Shown here: one piece after another, positions 42,819 through 52,480 of the stretch | Numbering within the stretch: the first letter of the stretch is position 1 | Layout of the letters: every line of letters starts with the position of its first letter | From: JBBDMC01 sp963826055 | Lineage (GTDB): Bacteria; Pseudomonadota; Alphaproteobacteria; Rhizobiales; Kaistiaceae | Length of the DNA: 64,000 bases | NCBI GenBank assembly: GCA_963826055.1 | Contig: CAWGVO010000017.1 | Coordinates: forward strand, 124,001 to 188,000 | Direction: 5' to 3' | Program-made: the position numbers and the translations under genes | Notes under the pieces: model-generated | The model's database searches: none | Seen by the model: the letters and a program-made list of their open reading frames with translations, nothing else | Told to the model about the DNA's origin: nothing

Positions 42819-42835
42819 CTTGGAGCGGTTCTAAG
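42819..42835. promoter_or_regulatory. Irr-box-like inverted repeat before mbfA
   Basis: CTTGGAGCGGTTCTAAG: 6-bp arms CTTGGA and TCTAAG (one mismatch) around GCGGT, 17 bp before the mbfA start. It partly matches the iron control element TTTAGAA...TTCTAAA bound by Irr in Rhizobiales, where mbfA is a known Irr target. The match is imperfect. Confidence 0.35.
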
Positions 42836-42913
42836 GAGTGCCGAGGCATTCGGCAAGGCGGGTTGCCGGGGCGAAGGTAGCCGCGTGGCTGACGCCGCGG
42901 ATGCCGAAAGGCC

Positions 42914-45743
42914 CTACGCGACCTCGGCCATGTCCCGACGGAAGCGGACAAGAAACCGTTGAACGCCGGCGATGTCCAATGGCGGGCTGAAGACGTAGCC
43001 CTGGACCTCGGTACAGCCTTCGTTACGTATGATTTCGAGCTGCGCCTTCGTTTCAACGCCTTCGGCGGTGGTGGCAATGCCGAGGCTCGCACCCAGGCCG
43101 GCGACGGCGCGAACGATGGCGGCGCTGTCTGACTTGTCTTCGAGATCGTGCGTGAAAGAGCGGTCAATCTTGATCTTGTCGAACGGAAAGCTGCGCAGAT
43201 AGCTCAGGGATGAATAACCGGTGCCAAAATCGTCCATGGCGATGCGCACGCCGAGAGCCCGAAGCTGATGGAGGGTCGCCAGCGTGGCTTCGTTGTCCTG
43301 CAACAGGACGGATTCGGTGATTTCAAGCTCGAGACGGAAGGGGGCGAGCCCCGAGGACGACAACGCGCCGACGACGGTTGAAACGAGGTTGCGATCGCGA
43401 AACTGGGAGGGTGACAGGTTGACCGCGACCTTGATGCCGTCGGGCCAGGTGGCGGCATCACGGCAGGCACGATTCAGCACCAGCCGGCCGAGCGGCACGA
43501 TGAGGCCACTCTTTTCGGCGAGCGGGATGAACTCATCGGGCCGGACGAGGCCGCCTTCGGGATGCTGCCAGCGGACGAGAGCCTCGAAACCCCGCACGGC
43601 ACATTCGGCGAGGTTCACCTGCGGCTGGTAGTGGACGATGAACTGATCGGTGGCGAGCGCCTTGTGCAGGTCGAGTTCCAGCGCCCGGCGCGCCTGCAGA
43701 CGGGCGTCCATGGCGCGCTCGAAGTAGCGATGCGTGCCGCGCCCGTCGTCCTTGGCGCGATAGAGCCCGATGTCGGCGTTCTTCAACAGTTGATCGGCGT
43801 CGACGCCGTCCGTCGGGGCGAGGGCGATGCCGATGCTGGCGCCGATGATGACCTCGTGGCCGTCGACTTCGTAAGGTTCGCTGAGCGCCCCGACGAGCGT
43901 CTGGGCAAAAGTGCCGGCGTCATCAGGGTGGGTCAGCCCAGGCATGACGATGCCGAATTCGTCCCCGCCAAGTCGCGCGACCGTCCCCCGCTCCGACACA
44001 GTGTCATCGAGTCTGCTCGGCGATAATCTTCAGAAGAGCGTCGCCCACCGGGTGACCAAGCGTGTCGTTGACGCCTTTGAAATTGTCGATGTCGAGACAG
44101 AGCACAGCCGCCCAATCGCCCTCCGCGGCGGTCGTCGCCGCCTCGGCGATACTCTCCTTGAACAGCGAGCGATTGGCGAGCCCGGTGAGTTCGTCGTGGT
44201 GAGCCATGTAGGCGATCCTGGCTTCCGCCCGGCGCCGCTCGGTGATGTCCTCGTGGGTCGAGACCCAGCCGCCTTCCGGCATGGCGCGCTGGCTGACGAA
44301 GATCATCCGCCCGTCGCGCATCTCGAGGAGTGCATCGCGCGCCTGTCCGCTCATGCCGAGGGGAGAATCACCGGCACGGATACGCTCCGCGACCGAGTTG
44401 GCAAACGTGCCTTTCTCCAGCAGGTGCAACATGATCTCGGCGGCGGAGGTCGCGGGCGCCGTGTACGTCTCGTCCAGGCCATAGACCTCGGCAAAATGGG
44501 CGTTTGAGACGATCAGCCGGCTATTGCGGTCGAACATCGCCAGCCCCTGCGACATGTGGCGCAGAGCGGAATCGAACCGAAGGTTCTGGGTCTGCAGGTC
44601 AACCTGATGCTGGAGCAGGGCCTGGTCGACGCGGCGTTTCTCCAGGAGACCCTTGCGGAAGTTTTCGACCGCGCGCGCCATCTCGCCGACCTCGTCGCGC
44701 CCGGACGCATGGGGAACGCTGATGTTCAACTGGCCGCGCCGCATGCTGTCCATGGCGTGTCCGAGGCGGCCCAGCCGGCCGGTGATCGAACGCGACGTGA
44801 GCCAGACCAGGCCCAGCACCAGGGCCAGCACCGTGCCGGCGAGCGCGAGGTCCCGAAGCAACGCCTGTTGCAGATAGGCGATGCGGATGGCGAGAAGTCG
44901 ATCGAGTGCTTCGACCGCGGTGGTCCAATAAACGGACAGGGCCGTCTCGAAAGCAACGTGGCTGTCAATCAACGCGTGCCGATCGACGCTGCCGTCGTCG
45001 TTCGCCGCCGCGGCGGCGGTCGCCCGGAATTGGTTGGTGGCCGTGTTGAGGTCGATGTAGGCAGCCGTGAGCCGTCTGGCGAGGCCGGGCTCGAAGTTCA
45101 GCGCGTCGGTCGCGCTCAGGGACGCCATCATCTGCGTTGACGAACGCTGGAAACGGTCCAGCGCCGATTCCTCCATGGCGGCGCCGTCGTCGCTGTCGCC
45201 GTAGACGAGGTGGTATGCGGCCGCGGCGACATCGGGAATGCGGGTGCTGACAATATTGATCGCCTGCAGGGTGCTGAGGTCCGGATCGACGGTCAGCCCG
45301 GAATTGTCGGCGATCCGCATGATGAAATCGTGTCCGGCGTCCACCGCCCGCGACCCGCCCTTTTCGGTCTCGTCGACGAAACTCATGTGGTAGATGCCGG
45401 TTCGCATCACCTGGTCGAAGCGAGCGCCGGCGTCGGCCACGCGGGAGAGACTGCGGGTCGGATCGCTCCGGCGGATCGAGGCATCCAGTACAGGCCACAC
45501 GCCGGTGAGGTATGCGATGCCTGCCCGCTCCTTCTCGGCGGCAAGGGTGTTCTTGCGATACTCCGAGACAAACCACGAACCGAGAAGCAGAACGGGCAGA
45601 TTTGTGAGGACGACGATCGCAACGAGCTTGTGGAACAGGCCGAAACGGCGCGGCCTGCCGGCGGGCGAGTGGGCCACCTCGGTTGGCCGATCGTCGGTAT
45701 CCGTGGACTGCACTCTGGTGCTCCGGACCGCTGGGCGAACCAC
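42914..45743 (-). pseudogene. Membrane GGDEF-EAL c-di-GMP protein with sensor domain, one-base frameshift
   Basis: Full-length reading is 942 residues in order: an N-terminal helix (LVAIVVLTNLPVLLLGSWF), a ~250-residue sensor region, a second helix (ALAGTVLALVLGLVWL), HAMP-like segment, PAS-like segment (FDSALRHMSQGLAMFDRNSR), GGDEF domain and EAL domain. The frame breaks inside GGDEF after KIIAE; the extra base is at 44015, and RLDDTVSERG restores it. RLGGDEFGIV and FEALVRW are both intact, so synthesis and hydrolysis of c-di-GMP are both possible. Probably intact in the cell. As written, only the sensor half and an EAL half are readable. Confidence 0.88.
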
Positions 45744-45867
45744 CCTAGGTGCCCTAGCTTAAGGCTTGGTTGCACCGGTTGTGGCCCGGTTCCGTCCCTT
45801 GTACCCTTGCCGGGTCGAAGGTACGGACCGGTCAAGGCAGTCCGTGTTGGGGGGGATCGCACCATTG

Positions 45868-46308
45868 ATGGCGAACGCAGTCCGGCGGGTGGCCGCCTCT
45901 TCCTTGCTCGTGTGGGGCCTGGCCGGACACGGCCCCGCCCATGCCGAGGTCATTGCGTTGACCGCGACCCTTTCGCCGGCGGCCGAAGTGCCCCCGGCCG
46001 AAAGCCGCGCTACCGGCAAGGCCGAAGTGTCGTACGACACGACAACCCACATGTTGACCTGGACGATCGAATATTCGGGCCTCACCAGCGCTCCGACCGC
46101 GGCCCATTTCCATGGTCCGGCGCCTGCAGGTACCAACGCGCCGATCGTCATTCCGCTGACGAAGCTTGCGAGTCCCGCGACGGGAATCGCGACGCTGACG
46201 GATGCCCAGGCGGACCAACTGCTTTCCGGTAAGTACTATCTGAATTTCCATACGCCGGCCTTTCCGGCGGGGGAAATCCGCGGCCAGGTGACGCGCGTCG
46301 GTCCGTAG
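45868..46308 (+). CDS. CHRD domain exported protein
   Basis: A 146-residue protein with a signal peptide (VRRVAASSLLVWGLAGHGPAHA) and a single CHRD domain (TATLSPAAEVPPAESRATG through FPAGEIRGQVTRV). AAHFHGPAPAGTNAPIV and YYLNFHTPAFPAGEIRG are the signature blocks. The CHRD fold is known from chordin and from bacterial exported proteins; its bacterial role is unknown. The ATG at 45868 is chosen because it leads straight into the signal peptide. Confidence 0.82.
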   Translation: MANAVRRVAASSLLVWGLAGHGPAHAEVIALTATLSPAAEVPPAESRATGKAEVSYDTTTHMLTWTIEYSGLTSAPTAAHFHGPAPAGTNAPIVIPLTKLASPATGIATLTDAQADQLLSGKYYLNFHTPAFPAGEIRGQVTRVGP

Positions 46309-46394
46309 CCGGCCTCGATCCGAAATCTTGACGGACGCGGCGGTTTCGTCCACCTAACCGGAGTCGGCGGCGGCCGCAGCCACCCAACCGCTTA

Positions 46395-46412
46395 CCCGCG
46401 CTCGTACGCGGG
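46395..46412 (+). promoter_or_regulatory. Hairpin in thrS leader
   Basis: CCCGCG-CTCGTA-CGCGGG, a perfect 6-bp stem 18 bp before the thrS ATG and directly ahead of GGAGAGAG. Its position would let it modulate ribosome access, as leader structures do for E. coli thrS, but sequence alone does not show that. Confidence 0.35.
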
Positions 46413-46430
46413 AGTGAGCAGGAGAGAGCA

Positions 46431-48407
46431 ATGATCCAGCTTACCTTTCCCGACAATTCCGTCCGCGAATTTCCCGCCGGGGTCACCGGTCGTGATATCG
46501 CCGAAGGCATTTCCAAGTCGCTCGCCAAGAAGGCGGTGGCGGTGGCGCTCGACGGGACGGTCGCCGACCTCGCCGACCCGATCAGCAAGAACGCGCGCAT
46601 CGAAATCGTCACGCGCGACGACCCGCGGGCGCTGGCGCTCATCCGCCACGACGCCGCGCACGTCATGGCGGAGGCGGTGCAGGACCTCTACCCCGGCACG
46701 CAGGTGACGATCGGGCCGGTGATCGAGAACGGCTTCTACTACGACTTCTTCCGCAATCAGCCGTTCACCACGGAGGACCTGCCGAAGATCGAAGCCAAGA
46801 TGCGCGAGATCATCCGGCGCGACGCACCGTTCACCAAGGAGGTGTGGACGCGCGAGGATACCAAGCGCGTGTTCGCCGACATGGGCGAGATGTTCAAGGT
46901 CGAGCTGGTCGATGCGATCCCTCCGGATCAGGAGATCAAGATCTATCGGCAGGGCGAGTGGTTCGACCTCTGCCGCGGGCCGCACATGGTCTCGACCGGC
47001 CAGATCGGCCAGGCGTTCAAGCTGACCAAGGTCGCCGGCGCCTACTGGCGCGGCAACTCGCGCAATCCGATGCTGACCCGTATCTACGGCACGGCATGGG
47101 GCACCCAGGCGGAGCTCGACCAGTACCTCCACATGCTGGAGGAGGCGGAGAAGCGCGACCATCGCCGCCTCGGGCGCGAACTCGACCTGTTCCACTTCCA
47201 GGAGGAGGGGCCGGGGACTGTCTTCTGGCACCCCAAGGGCTGGACCATGTTCCAGGAGCTGGTGAGCTACATGCGGCGCCGGCTGAGGGGTACCTACCAG
47301 GAGGTCAACGCGCCGCAGGTGCTCGACAAGTCGCTGTGGGAGACGTCCGGCCACTGGGGCTGGTTCCGTGAGAACATGTTCGCGGCGCGGCCGGCCGGCG
47401 ACGACGTCGAGGACGACGATCGCGTCTACGCCATCAAGCCGATGAACTGTCCGGGGCACGTGCAGATCTTCAAGCACGGGCTGAAAAGCTACCGCGACCT
47501 GCCGATCCGCTTCGCCGAATTCGGCATCGTGCACCGCTACGAACCGTCCGGCGCGCTGCACGGACTGTTGCGCGTGCGCGCCTTTACCCAGGACGATGCC
47601 CATGTGTTCTGCACCGAGGAACAGCTCGGCGACGAATGCCTGAAGATCAACGACCTGATCCTGTCGACGTACGCCGATTTCGGCTTCGAGGAAATCACGG
47701 TGAAGCTGGCCACCCGGCCGGAGGAACGGGTGGGGACGGACGCCATGTGGGACCATGCCGAGGACGTGCTCGGGCGCCTGCTTGACCAGATCGCTGCCCA
47801 GTCGGGCGGTCGCGTCAAGACGGGCGTCAATCCGGGCGAGGGGACCTTCTACGGGCCGAAGCTGGAATACGTGCTGCGGGACGCCATCGGCCGCGACTGG
47901 CAATGCGGAACCACGCAAGTCGATTTCAACATGCCAGCGCGCTTCGGCGCGTTCTACGTCGATTCAGACGGCGAGAAGAAGACGCCGGTGATGGTCCATC
48001 GCGCCATCTGCGGTTCGATGGAGCGCTTCCTCGGCATCCTGATCGAAAACCACGCCGGTCACTTTCCGCTGTGGCTGGCGCCGGTTCAGGTCGTGGTCTG
48101 CACCATCACCTCCGACGCCGACGAGTATGCCCGCCGTGTCCATGAGGACCTGACCAAGGCGGGGCTGCGGGCCGAACTCGATCTCCGCAACGAGAAAATC
48201 AACTACAAGGTCCGCGAGCACTCGGTGGCGAAAATCCCGGTCATTCTCGTCTGCGGCAAACGCGAGGACGAGGAAGGCACGGTGAACGTCCGGCGTCTCG
48301 GTCAGAAAGAACAGGTGTCGATGTCGCTCGGTCAGGCGGTATCGGCGCTGCGGGTCGAGGCCGTGCCGCCCGACGTTCGCCGTCAGTTCGGCGCCGAGGC
48401 CGAGTAG
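46431..48407 (+). CDS. thrS: Threonyl-tRNA synthetase
   Basis: A 658-residue class II synthetase that charges tRNA-Thr. Domains in order: TGS (residues ~1-60), editing domain with HDAAHVMAEA (~70-225), the catalytic core with motif 2 YEPSGALHGLLRVRAF and motif 3 GSMERFLGIL, and the anticodon-binding domain (~550-645). The zinc ligands are Cys in MNCPGHVQ, His in DDAHVFC and His in MVHRAICGS. GGAGAGAG lies 2-9 nt before the ATG. Normal length. Confidence 0.97.
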   Translation: MIQLTFPDNSVREFPAGVTGRDIAEGISKSLAKKAVAVALDGTVADLADPISKNARIEIVTRDDPRALALIRHDAAHVMAEAVQDLYPGTQVTIGPVIENGFYYDFFRNQPFTTEDLPKIEAKMREIIRRDAPFTKEVWTREDTKRVFADMGEMFKVELVDAIPPDQEIKIYRQGEWFDLCRGPHMVSTGQIGQAFKLTKVAGAYWRGNSRNPMLTRIYGTAWGTQAELDQYLHMLEEAEKRDHRRLGRELDLFHFQEEGPGTVFWHPKGWTMFQELVSYMRRRLRGTYQEVNAPQVLDKSLWETSGHWGWFRENMFAARPAGDDVEDDDRVYAIKPMNCPGHVQIFKHGLKSYRDLPIRFAEFGIVHRYEPSGALHGLLRVRAFTQDDAHVFCTEEQLGDECLKINDLILSTYADFGFEEITVKLATRPEERVGTDAMWDHAEDVLGRLLDQIAAQSGGRVKTGVNPGEGTFYGPKLEYVLRDAIGRDWQCGTTQVDFNMPARFGAFYVDSDGEKKTPVMVHRAICGSMERFLGILIENHAGHFPLWLAPVQVVVCTITSDADEYARRVHEDLTKAGLRAELDLRNEKINYKVREHSVAKIPVILVCGKREDEEGTVNVRRLGQKEQVSMSLGQAVSALRVEAVPPDVRRQFGAEAE

Positions 48408-48417
48408 GCTCGCCGGT

Positions 48418-48789
48418 TCACTGCGCGTTGAGCTGGTAGTTCTGCGGGTTGCTGTTCAATAGCGACCGATTGTACCACGCGGTGCACGAGCTCGACTGCT
48501 CGACGCCGCGATGGACCGACGCGCCGACACCAAGCGCCGGACTCTTGAAGCTGCCGGTGTAATGCTGGTTGCTGCCGTAGCGGGTGGCGTCGAAGTTGAT
48601 GGTGGTGCCCGCGGCGATCGCCGAGGTGCTGTAGTTGGTCACTACCATCTCCTTGAACTGCTGGATGTGGCAGTCGAGAACGATCCTGGTTCCCAGGAGT
48701 TGAAACCTGTTGGTCGATTGCGCTTCGGCGGCTCCCGAAAGGGCGAGAGCAACGAGTGCTGCCGCCGCTGCCGTCGTTGACCTTGTCAT
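48418..48789 (-). CDS. Small exported protein of unknown function
   Basis: A 123-residue protein with a signal peptide (AAAAALVALALSGAAEAQ) and a mature part rich in Ser, Thr, Asn and Tyr (VTNYSTSAIAAGTTINF, YGSNQHYTGSF), with two cysteines (VLDCHIQQ, SSSCTAWYN). No family recognised. It is adjacent to another small exported protein on the same strand. Likely periplasmic or surface located. It ends 10 bp from thrS, convergent. Confidence 0.7.
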   Translation of the reverse strand: MTRSTTAAAAALVALALSGAAEAQSTNRFQLLGTRIVLDCHIQQFKEMVVTNYSTSAIAAGTTINFDATRYGSNQHYTGSFKSPALGVGASVHRGVEQSSSCTAWYNRSLLNSNPQNYQLNAQ

Positions 48790-48896
48790 GGGCGCCTCCG
48801 TGCGCGGACCGGGGCGGACAACTACTGCCGCCGATGACGGCAGGATATCACGGCAGGAGTCGCGGTGCTGCCGGCAAGAGGCGAACGGAGCGACCC

Positions 48897-49268
48897 TCAT
48901 TGGGCTTTCAGGGTCCCAAACGTGGAAGGGTGGTCCTTGGGAGGCTGGCGTGGGCCCGGATCGAGGACCCCTCCGACCGGTGGCCTGCCTCCAGTGGTCG
49001 CGGGCCCGGTGGCTGCTGCTTTCGTGCAATTGGCGAATTGGATTTCGTTGGTCGTGGAACATCCAAATACCTTCCGGCACTGTCCGTCCGGGTCGGTTTC
49101 TGTCGTTGTGCAGGTTCTCTTGGATGTGCACTTGTACGCGACGCCGTCTATCGTCGGCGTGTAGTTGCCGCTTTCCCAGGCAGTGCAGGTTGTCCGGCTC
49201 GTTGCGTGCAGCGGCACATCGGCCATGGCAATCAGTGTGACCGTCGTCAGAATTGTCAGCCTCAACAT
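48897..49268 (-). CDS. Small cysteine-containing exported protein
   Basis: A 123-residue protein opening MLRLTILTTVTLIAMADV (signal peptide) with six cysteines in the next 60 residues (TTCTAW, YKCTSKRTCTTT, GQCRKVFGC, FANC), consistent with three disulfides, then a Pro/Gly-rich tail (TGGRPPVGGVLDPGPRQPP). No known family. The start with AAAGG upstream is preferred to earlier ones. It lies 107 bp upstream of the similar-sized exported protein, and both are downstream of the LuxR-type regulator. Confidence 0.65.
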   Translation of the reverse strand: MLRLTILTTVTLIAMADVPLHATSRTTCTAWESGNYTPTIDGVAYKCTSKRTCTTTETDPDGQCRKVFGCSTTNEIQFANCTKAAATGPATTGGRPPVGGVLDPGPRQPPKDHPSTFGTLKAQ

Positions 49269-49363
49269 TTTGGTCGCGCCTTTCGAGGGGCCTCGCCTCG
49301 ACTGCATCAGGTCTCTGCCATGCCGGCGTCCTCCGATCGGAGGATGGCTTGAGGCGCTTCTGC

Positions 49364-50497
49364 TCATCCCGTAAGGGGGCTTGAAAAGCCCGCCACGAGC
49401 TTGACGAGGTCCGCCTGACGCCGGGTGTCGGTCTTCTGATAGACGCGCCCGAGATGGGTTTTGACGGTCGTCTCTGCGATCCCCAGTGCCTGGGCAACGT
49501 CCGGCACGCCACCAACCTCGACAATGGCCAGCAGGACCCGCAATTCGGTCGGCGTCAGCCGGTAGGTGTGGGCGATGACCTCGGGCAGCAACGGACCCTC
49601 CATCGACGTTTTGCGGACGAAGACGGCGGCGACAGCGCTGTGGCGCTGACCGGCCTGACGACGCGCGCCGGAGGTCAGGGGCAGGACGTGCGCGACGAAC
49701 GGCACACCATCCTGCTTGCCGAGCGAAACGGCAATCGCGTCGGTGCCGACCGCCCGATCGCCGGCCTGAGCGGCCGCGATGGCACCGGCCAGGATCGTGT
49801 CCGCAACGCCGTCACCGGCGGTGAGTGTCCCGCCTGGCGCGCGCAACAGATGGCCGGACTGAACCATGGCCTGTCCGGCGGTGTTGGCATGGACGACGCT
49901 TTTCGCGGTATCGACCAGGAATACGCCAGCGTTCACGGTGTCGAGGGCGTCGGCAACGGCGGCCGCCTCGGCCGATTTCAGGTCGATCAGCCTGCCGATC
50001 AATGCAGCGCGTCGCACGTGCGGTGCGAGGAGCCGCATCCGGCGTCGCGCATCGTCGTCGACGATGCCGTGCCGCTTGTGCCGGAAGACGCCAAACAGGG
50101 CGGCGCTGGCAGCCGATTTGTCGAGCACGACGGCGACGAAATCGACGAGGTCCTGGGGGCGCGCCCACTCGCGATAGAACCGCGATTCAAGGAATTCGTC
50201 GTAGGGGACGAGATCCGCCGTCGCCATCGGCTCGTCGATGGTGGCGAAGCAGTGTCGAACGGTGGCCGCATCGAGCTGAACGTAGCGCTCGAAATAAAGG
50301 TCGCGATAGGCGGGGTCCATTCCCCACTCGAAGAGAGCTCCACCCGTCCGCAGGGAAGCGTTCTTGTAAAAGAGCGTGGCGCCGTGGCCCACGACAAAGC
50401 CGGTCATCCTTTCCAGAACGCTGGGCCACAGGGCGCCATCGAGCGCGGCGTCGTAGATATCGCCGATCAGGTTGGAAAGCTTGTCGCCTTCGTCCAC
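49364..50497 (-). CDS. LuxR family transcriptional regulator
   Basis: A 377-residue regulator. The C-terminal LuxR-type helix-turn-helix is clear: YRLTPTELRVLLAIVEVGGV, VAQALGIAETTVKTHLGRVY and QKTDTRRQADLVKLV. The N-terminal ~300 residues contain a PAS-like or GAF-like fold (ALDTVNAGVFLVDTAKSVVHAN) rather than an autoinducer domain. The GTG at 50497 with GAGG upstream is preferred to one at 50530. Targets are unknown; the two small exported proteins just downstream are candidates. Confidence 0.85.
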   Translation of the reverse strand: MDEGDKLSNLIGDIYDAALDGALWPSVLERMTGFVVGHGATLFYKNASLRTGGALFEWGMDPAYRDLYFERYVQLDAATVRHCFATIDEPMATADLVPYDEFLESRFYREWARPQDLVDFVAVVLDKSAASAALFGVFRHKRHGIVDDDARRRMRLLAPHVRRAALIGRLIDLKSAEAAAVADALDTVNAGVFLVDTAKSVVHANTAGQAMVQSGHLLRAPGGTLTAGDGVADTILAGAIAAAQAGDRAVGTDAIAVSLGKQDGVPFVAHVLPLTSGARRQAGQRHSAVAAVFVRKTSMEGPLLPEVIAHTYRLTPTELRVLLAIVEVGGVPDVAQALGIAETTVKTHLGRVYQKTDTRRQADLVKLVAGFSSPLTG

Positions 50498-50583
50498 GCA
50501 ACGCCTCGCCCGCGCGCCGCAATCGGGCACGATAGCAGACCGACCAGGCGGCGGAAACCAAGCGCAGCCTTCGCGCCTTCGAG

Positions 50584-51708
50584 CTAGCGCAGCAGAACTT
50601 CGACGTCGCGGTTCAGGCCGGCCTCGACCTTGAAGTTGCTCTCGTAGACCTTGCCGTCGTGCTTGGCGACCGCCCGGTATTCACCGGCGGCAAGCACCAC
50701 CGACGGGAAAGCACCGACGCTTTCGAGAACGCTGTCGCCATCGGACGTCGTCACCGACCAGGCGGTGTTGGCAAGCGCTTCGCCGCCGTGCGCTTCGACG
50801 AGCTTCAGCGTCAGTCGCGCCGCCTTCTGGTATAGCGTCGCCTCGGTCAGTTTGCCGGCGTCGACACGAATGTCGGCGCGCACGACGGCGTTGGCGTCAC
50901 CATAGTGGCAGACGACGTGATAGGTGCCGGCAGCAAGGGCGATCACGTGGCCGGGTGGCGCCTGGCGGACGAGCGCGTAGCTGTCGCCGCCCTCGTCGTA
51001 GGCGGATACGTCGAAGCTGACTTCGCCGGCGGTGAGGACTTCGTCGTCGCCGTTGATAGCAAGGAGGCGGATGCCGCCGCCGTTCAGCACCAGCACCTTG
51101 CCGCCGGTCGGTTCGGTCACGTCGATGCGGCTGGTGGCACCGGCGTGGCCCATGGCGGCGTTGACGTAGTAGGTGCCGCGATCGAGCTTGACGTAAATGA
51201 CACCGCCGGTCGCTTCGCCGAGTACCGGCAACTTGCCATCGGGGCCGGCGGCGTCGCCGAAGATGCGCCACTTGACGCCGTCCTGCAGCGCCGGCCCGTC
51301 GGCCGTGAGCCTAGCCTCTAATGTGAAGGAGCCCGGCCTGACGTCGGCGGGCGGACCAACGTCCGGCCCCGCATCGGCGGCAGGCGAATCTGCGCCGACC
51401 GATCCGACGTCACCCGTGTCATCGTCCAGAACCGCGTCGCCATCGGCAGGCACGTCGACCTGGTCGAGACTGCTGTCGCCACCCAGCGAGTCGCCCGAAT
51501 CACCCTCGTCGATGACGGCGTCGCCGCCGTCGTCGGCGCTCGGCGGGGCCTGCACCTCGGCGGGCGATGGCCTCGGCAGCGGCACCTCCGCCTTCTGGGC
51601 GGCGGCCGGCATTGCCACGACCAGCAACAGGGCCGCAATCAGCGATGCGGCCGCGACCCCACCCCGACGCGATACCGCTCTTGTCCTGCGGCGTCCTGCC
51701 TCTGCCAT
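50584..51708 (-). CDS. Exported repeat-rich protein with acidic linker
   Basis: A 374-residue exported protein. A signal peptide (AAASLIAALLLVVAMPAAAQ) is followed by a ~90-residue Asp/Ala/Pro-rich linker (DDGGDAVIDEGDSGDSLGG) and then repeated beta-sandwich-like units, each with LARGTYYV/LAAGEYRAVA-type hairpins (DRGTYYVNAAMGHA, AAGTYHVVCHYG, AAGEYRAVAKHDGK). Such repeats resemble PEGA or carboxypeptidase-regulatory-like domains of surface proteins. It may bind cell-wall or outer-membrane material. The ATG at 51708 or a GTG at 51723 could be the start. Confidence 0.68.
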   Translation of the reverse strand: MAEAGRRRTRAVSRRGGVAAASLIAALLLVVAMPAAAQKAEVPLPRPSPAEVQAPPSADDGGDAVIDEGDSGDSLGGDSSLDQVDVPADGDAVLDDDTGDVGSVGADSPAADAGPDVGPPADVRPGSFTLEARLTADGPALQDGVKWRIFGDAAGPDGKLPVLGEATGGVIYVKLDRGTYYVNAAMGHAGATSRIDVTEPTGGKVLVLNGGGIRLLAINGDDEVLTAGEVSFDVSAYDEGGDSYALVRQAPPGHVIALAAGTYHVVCHYGDANAVVRADIRVDAGKLTEATLYQKAARLTLKLVEAHGGEALANTAWSVTTSDGDSVLESVGAFPSVVLAAGEYRAVAKHDGKVYESNFKVEAGLNRDVEVLLR

Positions 51709-51876
51709 GACCTCTGAAATCACGTCCGTCTTCGCAGCCCGACCAAAATCGCCGTTTCCGTGGCAAATTCAAGGCGCTTGCCGGGCCGGCGCTTTGCTCT
51801 GAGCCGTGGGCGCCTCATTTGCCTTGCCGGCAGAATCCGACGAATGTCGCCCTCCTTCCATACCCGGGAAATGCTG

Positions 51877-52455
51877 ATGACCGATGCCCTCGACCTTCTG
51901 GAACACCGCCGATCGATTCCGGTATCTTTTTTGGGACCGCCGGCGCCGAGCCAGGCGGAGCTCGACCGTATGCTGACCATCGCCGTGCGCGTGCCTGATC
52001 ACGGCAAGCTGGCGCCGTGGCGCTTCATCGTCATTGCCGGCGACGCCGGTCGGCAGGTCGGGGAAAGGCTCGCGGTGCTCTTCCACCAGAAGAATCCCGA
52101 CGCCGACGAAAAGAAGATCGAGGAAGAGCGTGTCCGTCTGGCGCGGGCGCCGCTGGTGGTGGCGGTCGTCTCTCGCGCGGCGCCGCACCCGAAGATTCCG
52201 GAGTGGGAGCAGGTGCTGTCGGCCGGCAACGCGGCGATGAGCCTGGTTCTGGCAGCGCACGCTATGGGCTACGCCGCCAACTGGACCACAGGCTGGATCG
52301 CGTACGACAGGGACGCTGGTTCGGTGCTCGGGCTCGAACCGGGCGAGCGCTTCGTTGCCTTTGTCCACATCGGTACGCCGAGCGTGCCGCCGACCGAGCG
52401 GCCGCGCCCGGTGCTCGGAGATGTGGTCACGCACTGGAAACCGCCGGTGGCGTGA
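51877..52455 (+). CDS. Nitroreductase family protein
   Basis: A 192-residue flavoprotein of the nitroreductase family, close to the YdjA type. LLEHRRSIPVSFLGPPAP and IAVRVPDHGKLAPWRF hold FMN contacts, AMSLVLAAHAMGYAANWTTG is the central helix region, and GLEPGERFVAFVHIG closes the fold. It lacks the longer lid of classical nitroreductases. The physiological substrate is unknown. GGGAA upstream fits the ATG at 51877. Confidence 0.9.
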   Translation: MTDALDLLEHRRSIPVSFLGPPAPSQAELDRMLTIAVRVPDHGKLAPWRFIVIAGDAGRQVGERLAVLFHQKNPDADEKKIEEERVRLARAPLVVAVVSRAAPHPKIPEWEQVLSAGNAAMSLVLAAHAMGYAANWTTGWIAYDRDAGSVLGLEPGERFVAFVHIGTPSVPPTERPRPVLGDVVTHWKPPVA

Positions 52456-52480
52456 CGGCGGGTGTGGCCGACTGCCGCGC

